Positions 37,256 through 49,300 of a stretch of 64,000 bases of DNA are shown piece after piece. The translations under genes and the position numbers were made by a program. Numbering within the stretch: position 1 is the stretch's first letter; the number at the start of each line of letters is the position of its first letter. The notes under the pieces were generated by a model. That model saw nothing but the letters and a program-made list of their open reading frames with translations, did no database searches and was not told the origin of the DNA. The stretch comes from Glandiceps talaboti (lineage: Eukaryota; Hemichordata; Enteropneusta; Spengelidae): positions 6,727,822 to 6,791,821 of the forward strand of contig NC_135570.1 in assembly GCF_964340395.1 (NCBI RefSeq), read 5' to 3'.

Positions 37256-37622
37256 GGGAACTGTCGGGGTGGGGGGTATATGTATATGTGCCGCCCTTTG
37301 GGTGTGTTTTCTAGCCCTTTGGTGTAAAAAGAGGTCTGGTTTTTTTCGAGCTGAAGAGTCTAAAACAGGGTCCACTTTGCATTATTTGGCTTGGTCTAAA
37401 ATGTGTTCCAACATCCTTTACCAAATCATAACTGCCATTAATTGCCCCAAAATGTTGCCCCTAAGGACAATGTAAAACTTTCATCTTTTAGAAACCTGTA
37501 ATGGTCTAAAATGGGGTATGGATTTTTGGTCAAAGTGGGTCTAAAATGGGGCTTGGGGTTTCCAGCACTGGCTACACACCCCTACCAGAGCTAGCCACTG
37601 GTACCGCCCCTGGGGGAACTGT
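37256..37622. mobile_element. SINE-like insertion with 9-bp target duplications
   Basis: The direct repeat GGGAACTGT flanks a 349-bp insert (37265-37613). The insert begins CGGGGTGGGGGGTATATG, ends CCGCCCCTGGG, and contains repeated GGTCTAAAATGGGG-like blocks near 37394, 37504 and 37540. Sequences of this style (a G/C-rich end with ATATAC-CCCC, then TTTTAGACC blocks) recur in many marine invertebrate genomes. No coding capacity is seen. It has split an older repeat unit (TGTGTGTCAAATTGGCT upstream, CCCAATAACTCCC downstream). Confidence 0.75.
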
Positions 37623-37682
37623 GTCCCAATAACTCCCTAGTATGGTAACAAATGTGTCCCAATAACTCCCTAGTATGGTAAA
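37621..37682 (+). repeat. 33-bp tandem duplication
   Basis: GTGTCCCAATAACTCCCTAG begins copies at 37621 and 37654; about 29 bp are identical. Confidence 0.95.
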
Positions 37683-37879
37683 AAAATTTACATCTAGTTC
37701 ATGCTTATTCTACCAATTTTCTTTTGTACCCAATATCGCCCTTGACAGTTTATATACTAAGATTTATATATCAGATCAAATGGTTAGTGAGGATTTGAAT
37801 TGAATTGCATGGTTTCTTTGCAATATTAAGGTTGTTTGGTGTCGTGTTGTATCGTGTCATGTTATGTTGTCATGTAGGC

Positions 37880-38346
37880 CCAACACAACACTTTACACCA
37901 CAACCACTGACATCATCATCTTCACAATACTAACACCACCACCATTACAGATTACAACCTTGAGTACCACCACAACCCCGACCAACACTATCAGTACTAC
38001 TGCCACAATCACAACTATTTATACCAACACCACCACAGATGTCACAACTACCCATGACCAGTACAACCACCAGCACCATCATCACCATCACGACCAGAAC
38101 CACCACCATTGTTACAACTGCTATACTCCCATCACTTAGTACATTATCACAATCAACAACACTACAACAAACAACAATAGCAACGCCACCACCACCACCA
38201 TCACCACCACCACCACCACCAACATCACCCCATTACCACCACCACCACCAACATCACCATCACCATCACCACCACCACCACCACTACCACCACCACCAAC
38301 ATCACCCCCATTACCACCACCAACATCATCACCATTATCATCACAC
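37880..38346. repeat. Imperfect (CAC/CAT/ACA) trinucleotide region
   Basis: About 460 bp dominated by CCA, CAT and ACA triplets on this strand, most pure at 38190-38320. The His/Thr/Pro-rich frames in this interval follow from the composition and are not genes. The strand asymmetry (almost no G) is strong. Confidence 0.93.
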
Positions 38347-39530
38347 CCAACAACATATTTTCCACTATGATGTATACATTTAAAGTGAAAGTGAAATTCC
38401 CAAAGGTGAAAATTGATTTTTAAAAAAAAGACTGTACATGAAGTACAAAAGATTAAATGTCATATACATTACATTGAGGACTCTGTTCAGCACTAACAGC
38501 CAGGATTGTAGCCATTAAAAACATAGTCAAATGCGATTCATAAAATTCTAATTTTGTACCACAGGTAGGTTTATGTGATGAAAATCTGGATCATCAACAC
38601 TCTAATCTCCTGGCCCTCCAGCCAACAGAAGAGATCAGTGGAGATCAAACCCTGTAATGAGGAGATCACTGCTCTAGGCACTCATTGCGAAGTCTGTTTC
38701 CTACGTACATGTAGTCTATGTATAGATTTTCACACATACAGGTGTATTTCTAAATCAACCATGGATCTGAAATTTTGATTTTTGATTTACTTTCTACTGG
38801 CAAAGCTGTCGTAATCAAGGCACATAGTGTGACTGTAGTTGGGATGTGTTTTACCTCAGCTACATAAAACTTATCTAATACCGTAGATTTGTATGAATGT
38901 AAAAATTCTAATATTGATTTTGACAGGTTCATGCAGTTTCTGTATGAAGCAGGTGTTACCTCAACTTTTATATCATTGACATCTTGGTACTTGTAATAAC
39001 ATTTTCCCTAATGCTATGTAGAGCTGTCAAATTGGAACAAGAAGGTCGACTTATTCTCATGTGCATTTGTAGTAATGCGTATATGTAGCCTAGATGGTGA
39101 AATTCTATTTTAGGTAATGGGAATTGTTCATTTAATTTGTGTTAATGTGATTCTTTGGATCTCCTGAGTAGATCCTAGCAAATGTTTCAATAAGTACATA
39201 GCACAGAAAGACGTTATGGCCTCCAAGACTATGCCCACAATAAACACTGGACGTGGAACAGTACAATGAACCTATCATTGCTCTTGTACTGTTTTAAATA
39301 AAGTTCACTCCAAACATGCAATAGGAAACTTCAATCCAAACTGAGCATGCTCAGATGCAAAGGACTATGGGATTATCTGTAGTTATTATATACCTAATCT
39401 GGAACTCTCGATAGGATAAACCTCCTACAATAGTTATGGATATCATGACTAGATTATTTGTGCTTACAATGCAACACAATTGGATATTCAAGATGGCTGG
39501 TTTGCATCTAACAATGATGCACAACAAACC
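38347..39530. other. Intronic DNA, no gene seen
   Basis: AAAGTGAAAGTGAAATT at 38381-38397 resembles an interferon-regulatory-factor element (GAAANNGAAA). CTGAGCATGCTCAG at 39341-39354 is another copy of the palindrome, followed 130 bp later by CAAGATGGCTGG. Nothing coding was recognised. Confidence 0.45.
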
Positions 39531-39532
39531 AA

Positions 39533-39621
39533 TAACCACACACAACAAACAAACAAACAAACAACCATACACAACAAACCAACAACCATACACAACAAAC
39601 CAACAACCATACACAACAATT
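39533..39621 (+). repeat. CAAA / 21-bp tandem repeat
   Basis: ACACAACAAACCAACAACCAT is repeated three to four times with a run of CAAA units inside the first copy. Confidence 0.93.
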
Positions 39622-39943
39622 AAACCAAAGATGATCACCATTGACTGTTACTTTGTTGAAGAGTTTCTTATCTTTAATAGAGTTGCTGAATTTTTATGAC
39701 CTTTATATAAAAGAGCTGAAATTATTGTAGCTTATCTTTGTGTCCTTATCTTTTAGAGCAGTTTGAAGAGTAAATAAACTAAATGTTCATTTGTAGAGTG
39801 ACAGGATTGTCATTATGTTATCATTAAAGGACTACAGCTTCACTAAATGTTACCACTTATTAACAGTGCTATTAGAATTCATTATTTTCTCATAATTCTC
39901 CATACTAGGATGAAAATAATTGAATTTTGAACAACATATATCT

Positions 39944-40279
39944 ATCCTATAAGTTACAGGGTTCACCCCAGGCCTTTATAGAGTAGTGGGTTCCATCCTA
40001 TAAGTTACAGGGTTCACCCCAGGCCTTTATAGAGTAGTGGGTTCCATCCTATAATTTACAGGGTTCAGCCCAGGCCTTTATAGAGTAGTGGGTTCCATCC
40101 CATAATTTACAGGGTTCAGCCCAGGCCTTTATAGAGTAGTGGGTTCCATCCTATAATTTACAGGGTTCAGCCCAGGCCTTTATAGAGTAGTGGGTTCCAT
40201 CCTATAATTTACAGGGTTCAGCCCAGGCCTTTAAAGAGTAGTGGGTTCCATCCCATAATTTACAGGGTTCTTCTCAGGC
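39944..40279 (+). repeat. 51-bp minisatellite, 6.5 copies
   Basis: The landmark ACAGGG recurs every 51 bp from 39956 to 40262. The unit reads TATAAGTTACAGGGTTCACC, then CCAGGCCTTTATAGAGTAGT, then GGGTTCCATCC. The first two copies have AAGTTAC and CACC; later copies have AATTTAC and AGCC, showing stepwise spread of variants. The array ends in a diverged half unit. Confidence 0.97.
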
Positions 40280-41744
40280 CATTACATCATTTCCTGTTTC
40301 TAGAAGCAGAGCATTTACAATGGAATAATATATCTGTATTTTGGTAGTAAGATTGGCCAGATCATATGAAAACTTGCATGCTTTATTGTTCAATATTTAT
40401 GTGCAGTTTTACGTTTCAGTTCAGTTTCTGTTGTCAAAATTTACGTCTGTCAAATGATAATTCATTAGAAATTGATATCTGAATCTTGTTTTGTAACAAA
40501 ATCCTTACAGTTGTCAAGATTGGCTTGTGTTCACACATCACTGAGTCATGAAGTGTTGGGAAAAATACAGGAGCAGTCAGTCTGCTGGTATTTCATGGGT
40601 ATATAGTCTTCTTCCCTTGTCCTGTTGTGAAGGTGGAGAAAGGTGAACTGTAGTCTGAGTATGAAACAGCCAGGGTTTCTCGTCTGTTATGAAGAGCATG
40701 GCGTGATTAAAGCTTATCCAACAAAAACCCGAACTAGAAAATAGTTGTGATACATGTTACCGCATCCGTTGCATTTTGTACCTTATCAAGGCATGTAATA
40801 TGTAATAACATATCATGGTATCCTGTTTCATGTCGCATCAGTCTATGCATGCATTAATGTACATCACTTCATTTTTACACAAATTAGCAGGAGAAATAGA
40901 TATGTTTCTCGGGGATCGTAAACCCCGAAGGGTGGTAGGAGAACTCAAAACTAGTGAGATATCTTTATAACCTACATGTGTACGTGTAACATAGTATGGA
41001 GAGAGTTCATTTGGACAATAATTTGGAAATTTGATCGCAAATAAACTAGAATTTTGACAAAATAAGTTGAGAAAGGATATTTCTACAAGTTGATCATATC
41101 AATTTTTTGGGAGGGAAACAAAAAATTTGATCTTTATCAAGAAAAAATTTCATCAGATAATTTTGACGGGAAAAGAAAAATAATATGATGCATGAAAAGC
41201 ATGTACGTAACAATACAAGAATTATCTAAAAGTCAAAGTGATCTGGTTACATTTGCCCTTAGATAAACTCCAAGCACAGCATAGGTAGACATTATATAGA
41301 TTCAATTATAATTAGAAAAAAAAATATCAGAAATGATTCTGTTTTTGAATATTTTTCTCTACTTTAAAGGACTGCCTGTATGCTTTAGGAAATGTCAGGG
41401 AATCAAGTGTTCATTAGTAACCACAGTTTTTGGGTGAGTTGGTCCATGAAGACAGTTTTGGGATTATTAGTGAAGCCGACAAGGAAAAGGTCAAACCGTT
41501 CTCATTTTGCATTATCCCTCGTAGATAAAACTACAATCACTATAGTTAATTTTAAAGGAAGTAGAATTTTAAATTGACTATGCTTCGAGAAATAAAGTTG
41601 GTCCACGTCTTTTCCAAGACACTTGTTTTAGTCTGAAAAAAAATTTGAAAGCAGTGACTCGAAAGGATTGCTCTGGAGATTGCACTGTTAGATATGTGTT
41701 CTTGAAAGTACTGATGTCGTCAGTCTCATCTGACTTGTGTACAA
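40280..41744. other. Intronic DNA, no gene seen
   Basis: AT-rich DNA. The only structure seen is the CTGATGTCGTCAG sequence at 41711-41723, which resembles the right terminus of the fold-back element that starts 20 bp further on. Confidence 0.5.
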
Positions 41745-42087
41745 CTGTCGACATCAGACCATGGACAAATGGAAGCTGTTACAAACAGGGAAAGTAAACA
41801 GCTGAATTGGATCTTGGATACACACGGTAGAGACTTGTATAACACACCATAGTTTGATAAGAACAGTTTTATGGCCTCTTTATGTGTACATGAAATGCCA
41901 GGAGAACTTTGTTTGTGAACTGAACTATTATGTAAAGTGCTCATAAAACTGTTCTTATCAAATGAAGAAAGGTAACACAAAGTCTCTGTACTTCCAACAT
42001 GCTGAGCCAAGTGTTATTAATCCAATTCAGTTGTTTACTTTCCCTGTTTGTAACAGGTTCCATTGGTCCATGGTCTGATGTCGACAG
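41745..42087. mobile_element. 343-bp fold-back element (MITE) with long terminal inverted repeats
   Basis: The left arm begins CTGTCGACATCAGACCATGG and the right arm ends with its reverse complement, CCATGGTCTGATGTCGACAG. The outer 67 bp of the arms differ at about four positions. Pairing extends inward to TTGATAAGAACAGTTTTATG (41853-41872) opposite 41942-41961, leaving a loop of about 70 bp. No transposase frame is present. No clear target-site duplication is visible. The 94-codon minus-strand frame is incidental. Confidence 0.85.
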
Positions 42088-42626
42088 CTATATTTCTTGT
42101 GCACTTTGTTAGTAGTACAGACACTAGACCGATCACATCATAGAAAATCAGAACTTCACTGTCTATAAATTGAAACTAAATTTTGATATAAAGTTCAAAT
42201 TATCTTGCTGGATTGAAGAAACATAAATATGATTGGTCTGGTCATAAGAAACAGAGAAAAAAAAGTAAGACTGTCCTTATCATATTAGCCAAACAATACA
42301 TTTTATTTTGAAAACCTCGAAAAGTACATGTACATGCGCAGTGTAGCAACCTGGAAGAGCTAGCAGTTCAGGAGGCCGTAGAATGTTGAGTATGATATCT
42401 TGACTTGCAGTGAAGTGGCGGAAATGGTGAACTTTTGATGTTGTCATTCGTGTATCTTAAAAGATTGTATTTTAATGTGGCTAGGATATCATATCCCTTG
42501 AGGGTAGACAGTTGTATCAAAGACTTACATGTATATGCCTGCAGTGATTCCCTGTCTCAGCTTACTCCTTCCACTATACTATTCTCATGCTTCTGTAGAA
42601 GAAAGAGGAACCCAAACTCTTACTTT

Positions 42627-43556
42627 CATGCAGTAACTTACACATCTTTTCACTAGCTCACACTTACTTTCACACAGTAACTTACAGAACTTTACACTAG
42701 CTCACACTCTTACTTTCGCACAGTAAACTACAGATCTTTTCACTAGCTCACACTCTTACTTTCACACAGTACATATAACTTACAGATCTTTACACTAGCT
42801 CACATTCTTACTTTCACACAGTACATATAACTTGCAGATCTTTACACTAGCTCACATTCTTACTTTCACACAGTACATGTAACTTACAGATCTTTACACT
42901 AGCTCACACTCATACTTTCACACAGTAACTTACACATTTTTTCACTAGCTCACACTTACTTTCACACAGTAACTTACAGAACTTTACACTAGCTCACATT
43001 CTTACTTTCACACAGTACATGTAACTTACACATCTTTTCACTAGCTCACACTCTTACTTTCACACAGTAACTTACAGATCTTTACACTAGCTCACACTTA
43101 TACTTTCACACAGTAACTTACAGAACTTTGCACTAGCTCACATTCTTACTTTCACACAGTAGATGTAACTTACAGATCTTTACACTAGCTCACATTCTTA
43201 CTTTCACACAGTACATGTAACTTACAGATCTTTACACCAGCTCACACTCATACTTTCACACAGTAACTTACAGAACTTTACACTAACTCACTCATACTTT
43301 CACACAGTAAACTACAGATCTTTACACTAGCTCACACTCTTACTTTCACATAGTAACTTACAGAACTTTACACCAGCTCACACTCATACTTTCACACAGT
43401 AACTTACAGAACTTTACACCAGCTCACACTCATACTTTCACACAGTAACTTACAGAACTGTACATTAGCTCACACTCATACTTTCACACAGTAACTTACA
43501 GAACTGTACATTAGCTCACACTCATACTTTCACACAGTAACTTACAGAACTTTACA
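42627..43556 (+). repeat. 46-52 bp minisatellite, about 20 copies
   Basis: The unit is ACTTACAGATCTTTACACTA, then GCTCACACTCTTACTTTC, then ACACAGTA. Variants carry a CATATA or CATGTA insertion before ACTT (52-bp form), CATCTTTTC in place of GATCTTTAC, GAACT in place of GATCT, and CACCAGC in place of CACTAGC near the 3' end. The variants cluster along the array, which indicates local block duplication. Confidence 0.96.
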
Positions 43557-43904
43557 CTCCCACTTTTTAGTTCTGCTTCTTCATTTCTTTGTCTTCTTTA
43601 TTCATACCTTGTTTATGAGTGATGAAACATGATGATTTCCAAAAGTTGTTTCCAATAAAGTCTTCATCACCTAGTAAATAGAATCAAACAAACTCACTGC
43701 TGCTCTTGTCAGAAGACATTTTTAATTTAAAAAAATTATTTGACATGAAATCTAATTAGCTACATACAGGAGAATTATGTATGCATGACAGGATAGGTAA
43801 AATATATGTAAATCTTTACCTGTGAAATGAAAGTGATTTATATTCAGGTGTTTTTCAGACCCCTTCCCTGTCATTTTTTTTGAAAATTATCCCTGTACTG
43901 TACC

Positions 43905-44190
43905 CCCTCAGCCACCTACAGACATTGCCAACATTACGAATACAAATTACAAATACGTTCCTTGATATTTGTCATATTATTAATTCAGAGACAAGTGATG
44001 GTTTCACTGTCAAAGGCTAGTGCTTATACATATGTTGCTTATTACCAACAAAAATGAAAACAAATTATACAAGCATCTTCTTTTGCATTTGCGATATTAA
44101 CCCAGAGACAGGTCATGGTTTTACTATAATCACAAGCTGCCATTGGTATACATTGTTATAATGAGAGCATGACTTACAAATTGTATATCT
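43905..44190 (+). repeat. Diverged tandem duplication of about 120 bp
   Basis: ACAAATT, TTGATATTTGTCATATTATTA, CAGAGACAAGTGATGGTTT and GGCTAGTGCTTATACAT in the first copy correspond to ACAAATTATAC, GCATTTGCGATATTAAC, CAGAGACAGGTCATGGTTTT and GCTGCCATTGGTATACAT in the second. A fragment near 44450-44490 may be a third remnant. Confidence 0.6.
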
Positions 44191-44551
44191 GGACTTTTAT
44201 CACAAAATATCAACGAAGCTGGAATATACTTGTGTTGTTTTCATTTTGTTGGCAATTTAGTATGTATACATGTATATACTAAGAACTACATGTAGCCTGT
44301 GATAGTGAGGTAATGACTTTTGTCGGGCAAATATTAGAAATATCAAGGAAAATACTATTACCCATAATTTTTTTTTTATATCATAAACAAAGTGTGCGTG
44401 TATGTACATGTATTCCTTGTATGAAGAATGAGTATTTCATAGTACGACAACGACAAGTGTCTTTGCTATTGCGATATTGATTATGAGAAAAACATTAAAG
44501 TCAAGTTTGAATGGAACATTTAAGGATTATTAATCAAGTGAGTGATAAGAG

Positions 44552-44558
<7 letters not shown>

Positions 44559-44608
<50 letters not shown>
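44559..44608. repeat. (AC)n microsatellite
   Basis: About 44 bp of uninterrupted AC followed by ATACACA. Confidence 0.97.
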
Positions 44609-46572
44609 AAAATGTTACTTGATTGTAAAGTGTATGACCGAGATTTGACAAATAAAGTGTGACATGTCGCCTTAGAAATGTTGAACAGTAAAGGATATTG
44701 TTTGACTGATTGACGGCGTGAACCATGGGCAAGTGAAGTAGTAGTAGCTATCCTAATCATTCATAGCACGTGTTGTAACACCTTATAGGAAAGTGAGCTT
44801 GGGTACAGTGTAACAGTTAAAAAAAAACGTGATCACATGTTCCTCGTATCAATTTCCTTACGTCAAACATCGTGGAAATGATATGTTGTTCATTGGTAGT
44901 GTAACACCTCAGTCGTTTCCTGACCCACAATAACGACTGATTCCCTGATCATGTTAAATTCTAAAGCTTTGAAACGATAATTTTGTCAGGAGTGTTTTAT
45001 TCTCTTATAAGACATGTATGCGTTGCTGTTTGCTGGTACATGTAATGTATCGATGGTTAACTGAGTGATGAGTTGACGTGGAGTCCCCATAAAGGAGTTT
45101 ATTTTGTATCGAGACTAGAATATCTGTGTTAGCAGGGATCAGTTAAATGAACCAAGTTCTATCATTTGCACGTTTTAATGGCTCGTCGTCTAATGATGCC
45201 AAGGAAATTTACTACATTATGGTTCAGCTATTGCTAAATTTAGACATGACCTTTTTTCACATACATAATATACAGACGACTTTAAACACGAATCATTTCG
45301 GCATTACAAATCTCTGTAGTACTGTACTAATAGAAATCTTTGCTGAGGAGCGATCCCAGCAGGTGGGAAAACAGAAGGTAGTCAGGAAAGAGAGTTTCTA
45401 GCATAGCTACTTGACTTAAGGTGTTTCAAAACTAACAACTTAGATCATTATAATCAGACGTTACATATAACAAAATAATAAAACTTACAGAAGTACACAG
45501 CAAGGATCCAAATAATGAAAAATCAAATACTTTCCTATTTTCCATCAATGCAATCCCTAGATACCAGTTTAAGTAGCAGTTTTATTGAAATAGTGCGAGT
45601 TGAAATGTTTGTATAATGGTGGCGTGTGTTACTTTATTTCGATATAGTCTGGCATATGAAGGCAGATTGGTATTTTGAGAGTGTGTACGTCTTTTGCAAC
45701 CATCTGAAGTGGTGTCGAATATCCATGGATGTACTCCTGATTCTGTGCATGTGAGTTTTGAGGGTATAATACTTACAACATTCAGGTAGTAGGTACTCTC
45801 TGGCCAGATGTTCTCCTGTACCAGAACATCTGGTGTCCAGATTATCTTCAGTCTACTATAAGAAGTCAGGGATGTGATCGATCATAATTTTTTTGTTTTA
45901 CTCCACTTTTTGTTGATAATATAACCGTGCATTTGTATATGTTTGATCGATTTATGAATAATTAATATATTTGTGAAGACTTGCCTTGAAAAACTTTTTG
46001 TGATGATGTTAGCCTGTACGTGTATCTAATAAATTTTGATGAATTTCATCTTGAGTTTCGTCATCGACAATACAGGGATTCTGTTTGGGTGGTAAGTAGG
46101 TAAAATTTATCTGTAGTAGTTTGGTTCCCAACTTTGGTTCCCAACCAAAACTAAAGAAAATGTAAGGAGAACTATGCATTTTACCAGATTTTAGGAGCAA
46201 ATTGATTCTAAACTTTAAAACTCAGGAGCAAAGTGATATAATATATATCAAACTCTGTTGGATAAAAAATAATCACTAATTTTGTTGAATGACAATGTTC
46301 ATAATTATTGCAAGTAAAAAGGTTTCCAATTATCATGAAAATAGTCAATATGCAAGCAGGCTTCAAAATTTGTTTCTGAAATGCAGGTAAAATTGAAATT
46401 TCATCTTTTAAATGCCAGTAAATTTAAAATGTCACCTGCTGAATTCACCTGCATTGGATCATGCTACCTGCAAATGCCAGTAATTACCGACAACTTCCTC
46501 GGCAGAATACTCAGTCTATTCTGTTGTATCTCAAATTATCATCAAAATCAATTTTTCGCTGTACAAGTAGTC
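44609..46572. other. Intronic DNA, no gene seen
   Basis: An 84-codon frame at 45147-45401 has no recognisable similarity. A perfect hairpin lies at 45804-45833 (listed separately). The sequence at 46085-46140 (GGGTGGTAAGTAGGTAAAAT) belongs to the family seen at 21771-22215. Confidence 0.5.
45804..45833. other. Perfect 11-bp hairpin
   Basis: CCAGATGTTCT and AGAACATCTGG are exact reverse complements separated by 8 nt. CTGG and CCAG outside them extend the stem after a small bulge. The halves contain TGTTCT and AGAACA, steroid-receptor-type half-sites in everted order. Whether it acts as DNA or RNA structure is unknown. Confidence 0.6.
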
Positions 46573-47262
46573 CCAGGGCAGTCTTTGATAATGTTTGATA
46601 AGTCACTAAATCTCAAAAGCTTGTTCATGAATGCAAATTAGTAGCATTCTTTCTCATTTAGATTACTGTACTAGTCTGCTTTCTGGTTGTCCTAAGAATC
46701 TTATTAACAAGCTACAGCATGTAGAGAAAGCAGCCACACGCCTTGTGCGCAATGCTGCAAAGTTCGACCATGTTGAACCACTTCTACACTCTTTGCATTG
46801 GCTATTGATCAACTCTCGCAATACAATACAAGGTTTCTTCTATTTGTTATGATGCAATGGAGGTGACCGGTCCTGAATATCTTTCTCAGCTTCTTCACCT
46901 TTATGCTCTCCATAGACAACTTAGGTCTTCTTCCGACACCCGCCTCCTAAAGAAACCATTTGTCACTAAGAAGTTCGGCGAGCGTTCCTTTACTTACACT
47001 GCTCCTTCAATTTGGAACAATCTTCCTTACAGTCTTCGTCACTCTCACTCTAAGTCTTCCTTCCACTCTGACCTTAAAACTTTTACCTATTTTCAATCTT
47101 AATTCTCACTCACTTACACACTTCTCTCTACATCTTTCCAGGTTTTCAAATTGTTTCTCTGTATCCTCTCATTTTGTTAGTAGTTCTGTGTTGTGACTGG
47201 AGCTCTTTGGAGAAGCAGGGACATTATAAATTCACTTTATTATTATAATTATTATCTAAATG
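46573..47262 (+). mobile_element. CR1/L2-like LINE, 3' fragment of reverse transcriptase ORF and 3' UTR
   Basis: A 5'-truncated non-LTR retrotransposon in the same orientation as TCF/LEF. Diagnostic ORF2 C-terminal blocks appear in order: FDKSLNLKS (46591-46617), ISSILSHLDYC, LLSGCPKNLINKLQ, ATRLV, LHSLHWL, GPEYLSQLLHLY, LRSSSDTRLL, GERSFTYTAPSIWNNLP and SLRHSHSKSSFHSDLKTF. Compared with the family, about 30-40 residues are missing between FDKSLNLKS-FMNAN and ISSILSHL, and one frameshift near 46815-46830 separates LHWLLINSR from YKVSSICYDAME. A stop ends the frame at 47100-47102, followed by a 3' UTR ending in a TTATTATAATTATTAT tail. It is dead. Confidence 0.9.
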
Positions 47263-47494
47263 TATTAGTAGAATCATGATTTTAATTGAGTAATTTATTT
47301 GTGATGATGTTATGCAATCACACAAGATTTCATAGTCATGTGATTAATTTCAGTCTTTTTATTCACAAATCGATAAAAAACTTAAAAATAAATAAATGAA
47401 TAAACAATTACAACATAAATAAAAATCACAACTTGACAAGTCTTACTAGTATTGTTCATTTCATTTCACTGAAATTAGATTTGTAGATTACGTG

Positions 47495-47815
47495 ATATTA
47501 ACATATTGTACTGCACATAGCAGATGTGATATTTAAAATTAGCATATCGTACAGCACATAGCAGATGTGATATTTTAAATTAACATATCGTGCAACACAT
47601 AGCAGATGTGATATTTTAAATTAACATATCGTACAGCACATAGCAGATATGATATCTTAAATTAACATCGTACAGCACATAGCAGATGTGATATTTTAAA
47701 TTAACTTCGTACAGCACATAGCAGATGTGATATTTTAAATTAACATATCGTACAGCACATAGCAGATGTGAAAATATTAACATATACTACAGCACATAGC
47801 AGTTGTGGTTACTCA
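47495..47815 (+). repeat. 41-bp minisatellite, eight copies
   Basis: The unit reads TTAACATATCGTACAGCACA, then TAGCAGATGTGATATTTTAA. The first and last copies are the most diverged (TATTGTACTGC, TATACTACAGC), and two inner copies have lost ATAT. Confidence 0.95.
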
Positions 47816-49055
47816 AGGAATGTTTTCTGTGTAGGATTGCTTGACAACTGTCTGCGGTTAGTGTGTGATAAACTTTGCACTATTTGAGCTATAATCGAAG
47901 AATAAAAGTATATACTGAAACCGTTGTGAAAGCACACAGTAAGCCAATGTAATGCTGATAATCATTCCCTGATCTCAGCTTTCTTCTACAACCACTAAAA
48001 CCTTTTTATGTGTATTGATAATGGAATTTTAATATAATCTTTCTCAAAAATTGACATTAGAGAAGATATTATCGCGGTGACAAATTTCCCAAGAAATACT
48101 TTACACAAAAATGACAATGCAGAGAGTAAAGAAGTTTGAAAGAGTACAGGATTGGAGACGTGTTGTCTGGCCTTCGGTTCATAATACAATTTGGTATGAT
48201 TTGAGGGGCTTTATGCAACTAGGATAATTCTAAAATGGAATTACCCAAATCTAAGGAAAGCAGTACTACCTGCAAATAGTGTCAAAGGTCAATAGAAAGG
48301 TGACATTCGTAATTCCCAAGATGTAGGCAGAAAAATAGCAACAGTAGTAATTTTCGTATGAGATGACATCTAGATGTCTGAGCTAATAAATCACGTCAGG
48401 TAACCCATCTCGGAGATAAAAATAAAACCTGACTCTGGACAAATGATGGATGCGTGAAAGCTAAAATTTACATTGTATGTTTGGTTAGATTTCTAATGCA
48501 TGTCTTATCTGATGGTCAGGTCATTCATTTATTTGGTACTTTTGTTTAATTCCTTCGATATCTGCAAAATTATGTTGATCCTTTTAGGAATCTTATTGGA
48601 GAAAAGTAAACAAAAACAAACAAAACAACCACACTGTAAGTATACATGTAAGAGTCACTTGTAAATTTTTACAAAGAAACCAGAACATATTGTTCATGTT
48701 TGATAGATATACAATGTATAATTGATGTATTTCTGCACTTTTCAAAATTCATGTTGACATTTAACATGAACAGTTTCTGTTGTCTTTGTTTGACATACAG
48801 ATAACATACAGATGCTGTGCAATGTTACATTTACAGATAGATATGAAATGTCAAAGTTTCTCATGTGACCGACCGACCAACCGACCGACCGATACTAGAA
48901 GGTTGTGTGGGCATGCTCATTGATAGAAATTCTAACCTTTCTGTCATATTATCACATATATACCTGAAAAATGTGTTGACTTTCCCTTTTTCGGAAATTT
49001 CTCAGATAGGTGGTCAAATTTGTAAAAATTTCATCTTAATTCATATGTAATGCAA
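47816..49055. other. Intronic DNA, no gene seen
   Basis: A DR1-like site GTGTCAAAGGTCA occurs at 48279-48291, and a short CCGA run (about six units, some imperfect) at 48869-48893. Nothing coding was recognised. Confidence 0.5.
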
Positions 49056-49300
49056 TTGTAATCCAAAATAAAATCTTAATGAACACAAAAGTATCAAAAA
49101 TAGAATAATTTTGTCAAATTTTCATTTTCTTTAATTACGGTCCAAAATAAAATCTAAATGAATACAAAACTAACAAAAATACAAGAATTTTTGTCAAATT
49201 TCCATTTCCTTTCATTACAGTCCAAAATAATGTCTTGATGAGTACAAAACTGACAGAAATATAAGAATTTGTGACAAATTTTTGGCAAGAAATTGCATAG
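49056..49300 (+). repeat. Three tandem copies of about 78 bp
   Basis: GTCCAAAATAAAATCT or its variants starts copies at about 49059, 49140 and 49219. Each continues AATGA-TACAAAA-T, ACA-AAATA, AGAATTTTTGTCAAATTT and CATTT-CTTT-ATTA. A weaker fourth relative lies at 49405-49485. Confidence 0.85.

Noticed and set aside
37864-38383. His/Thr/Pro-rich frames that could suggest a low-complexity protein
   Set aside because: Composition follows the CAC/CAT/ACA repeat; there are no splice signals or conserved flanks.
46381-46570. Upstream part of the frame entering the LINE
   Set aside because: Only the last part, from FDKSLNLKS on, resembles reverse transcriptase; the earlier residues are intronic sequence that happens to be open.
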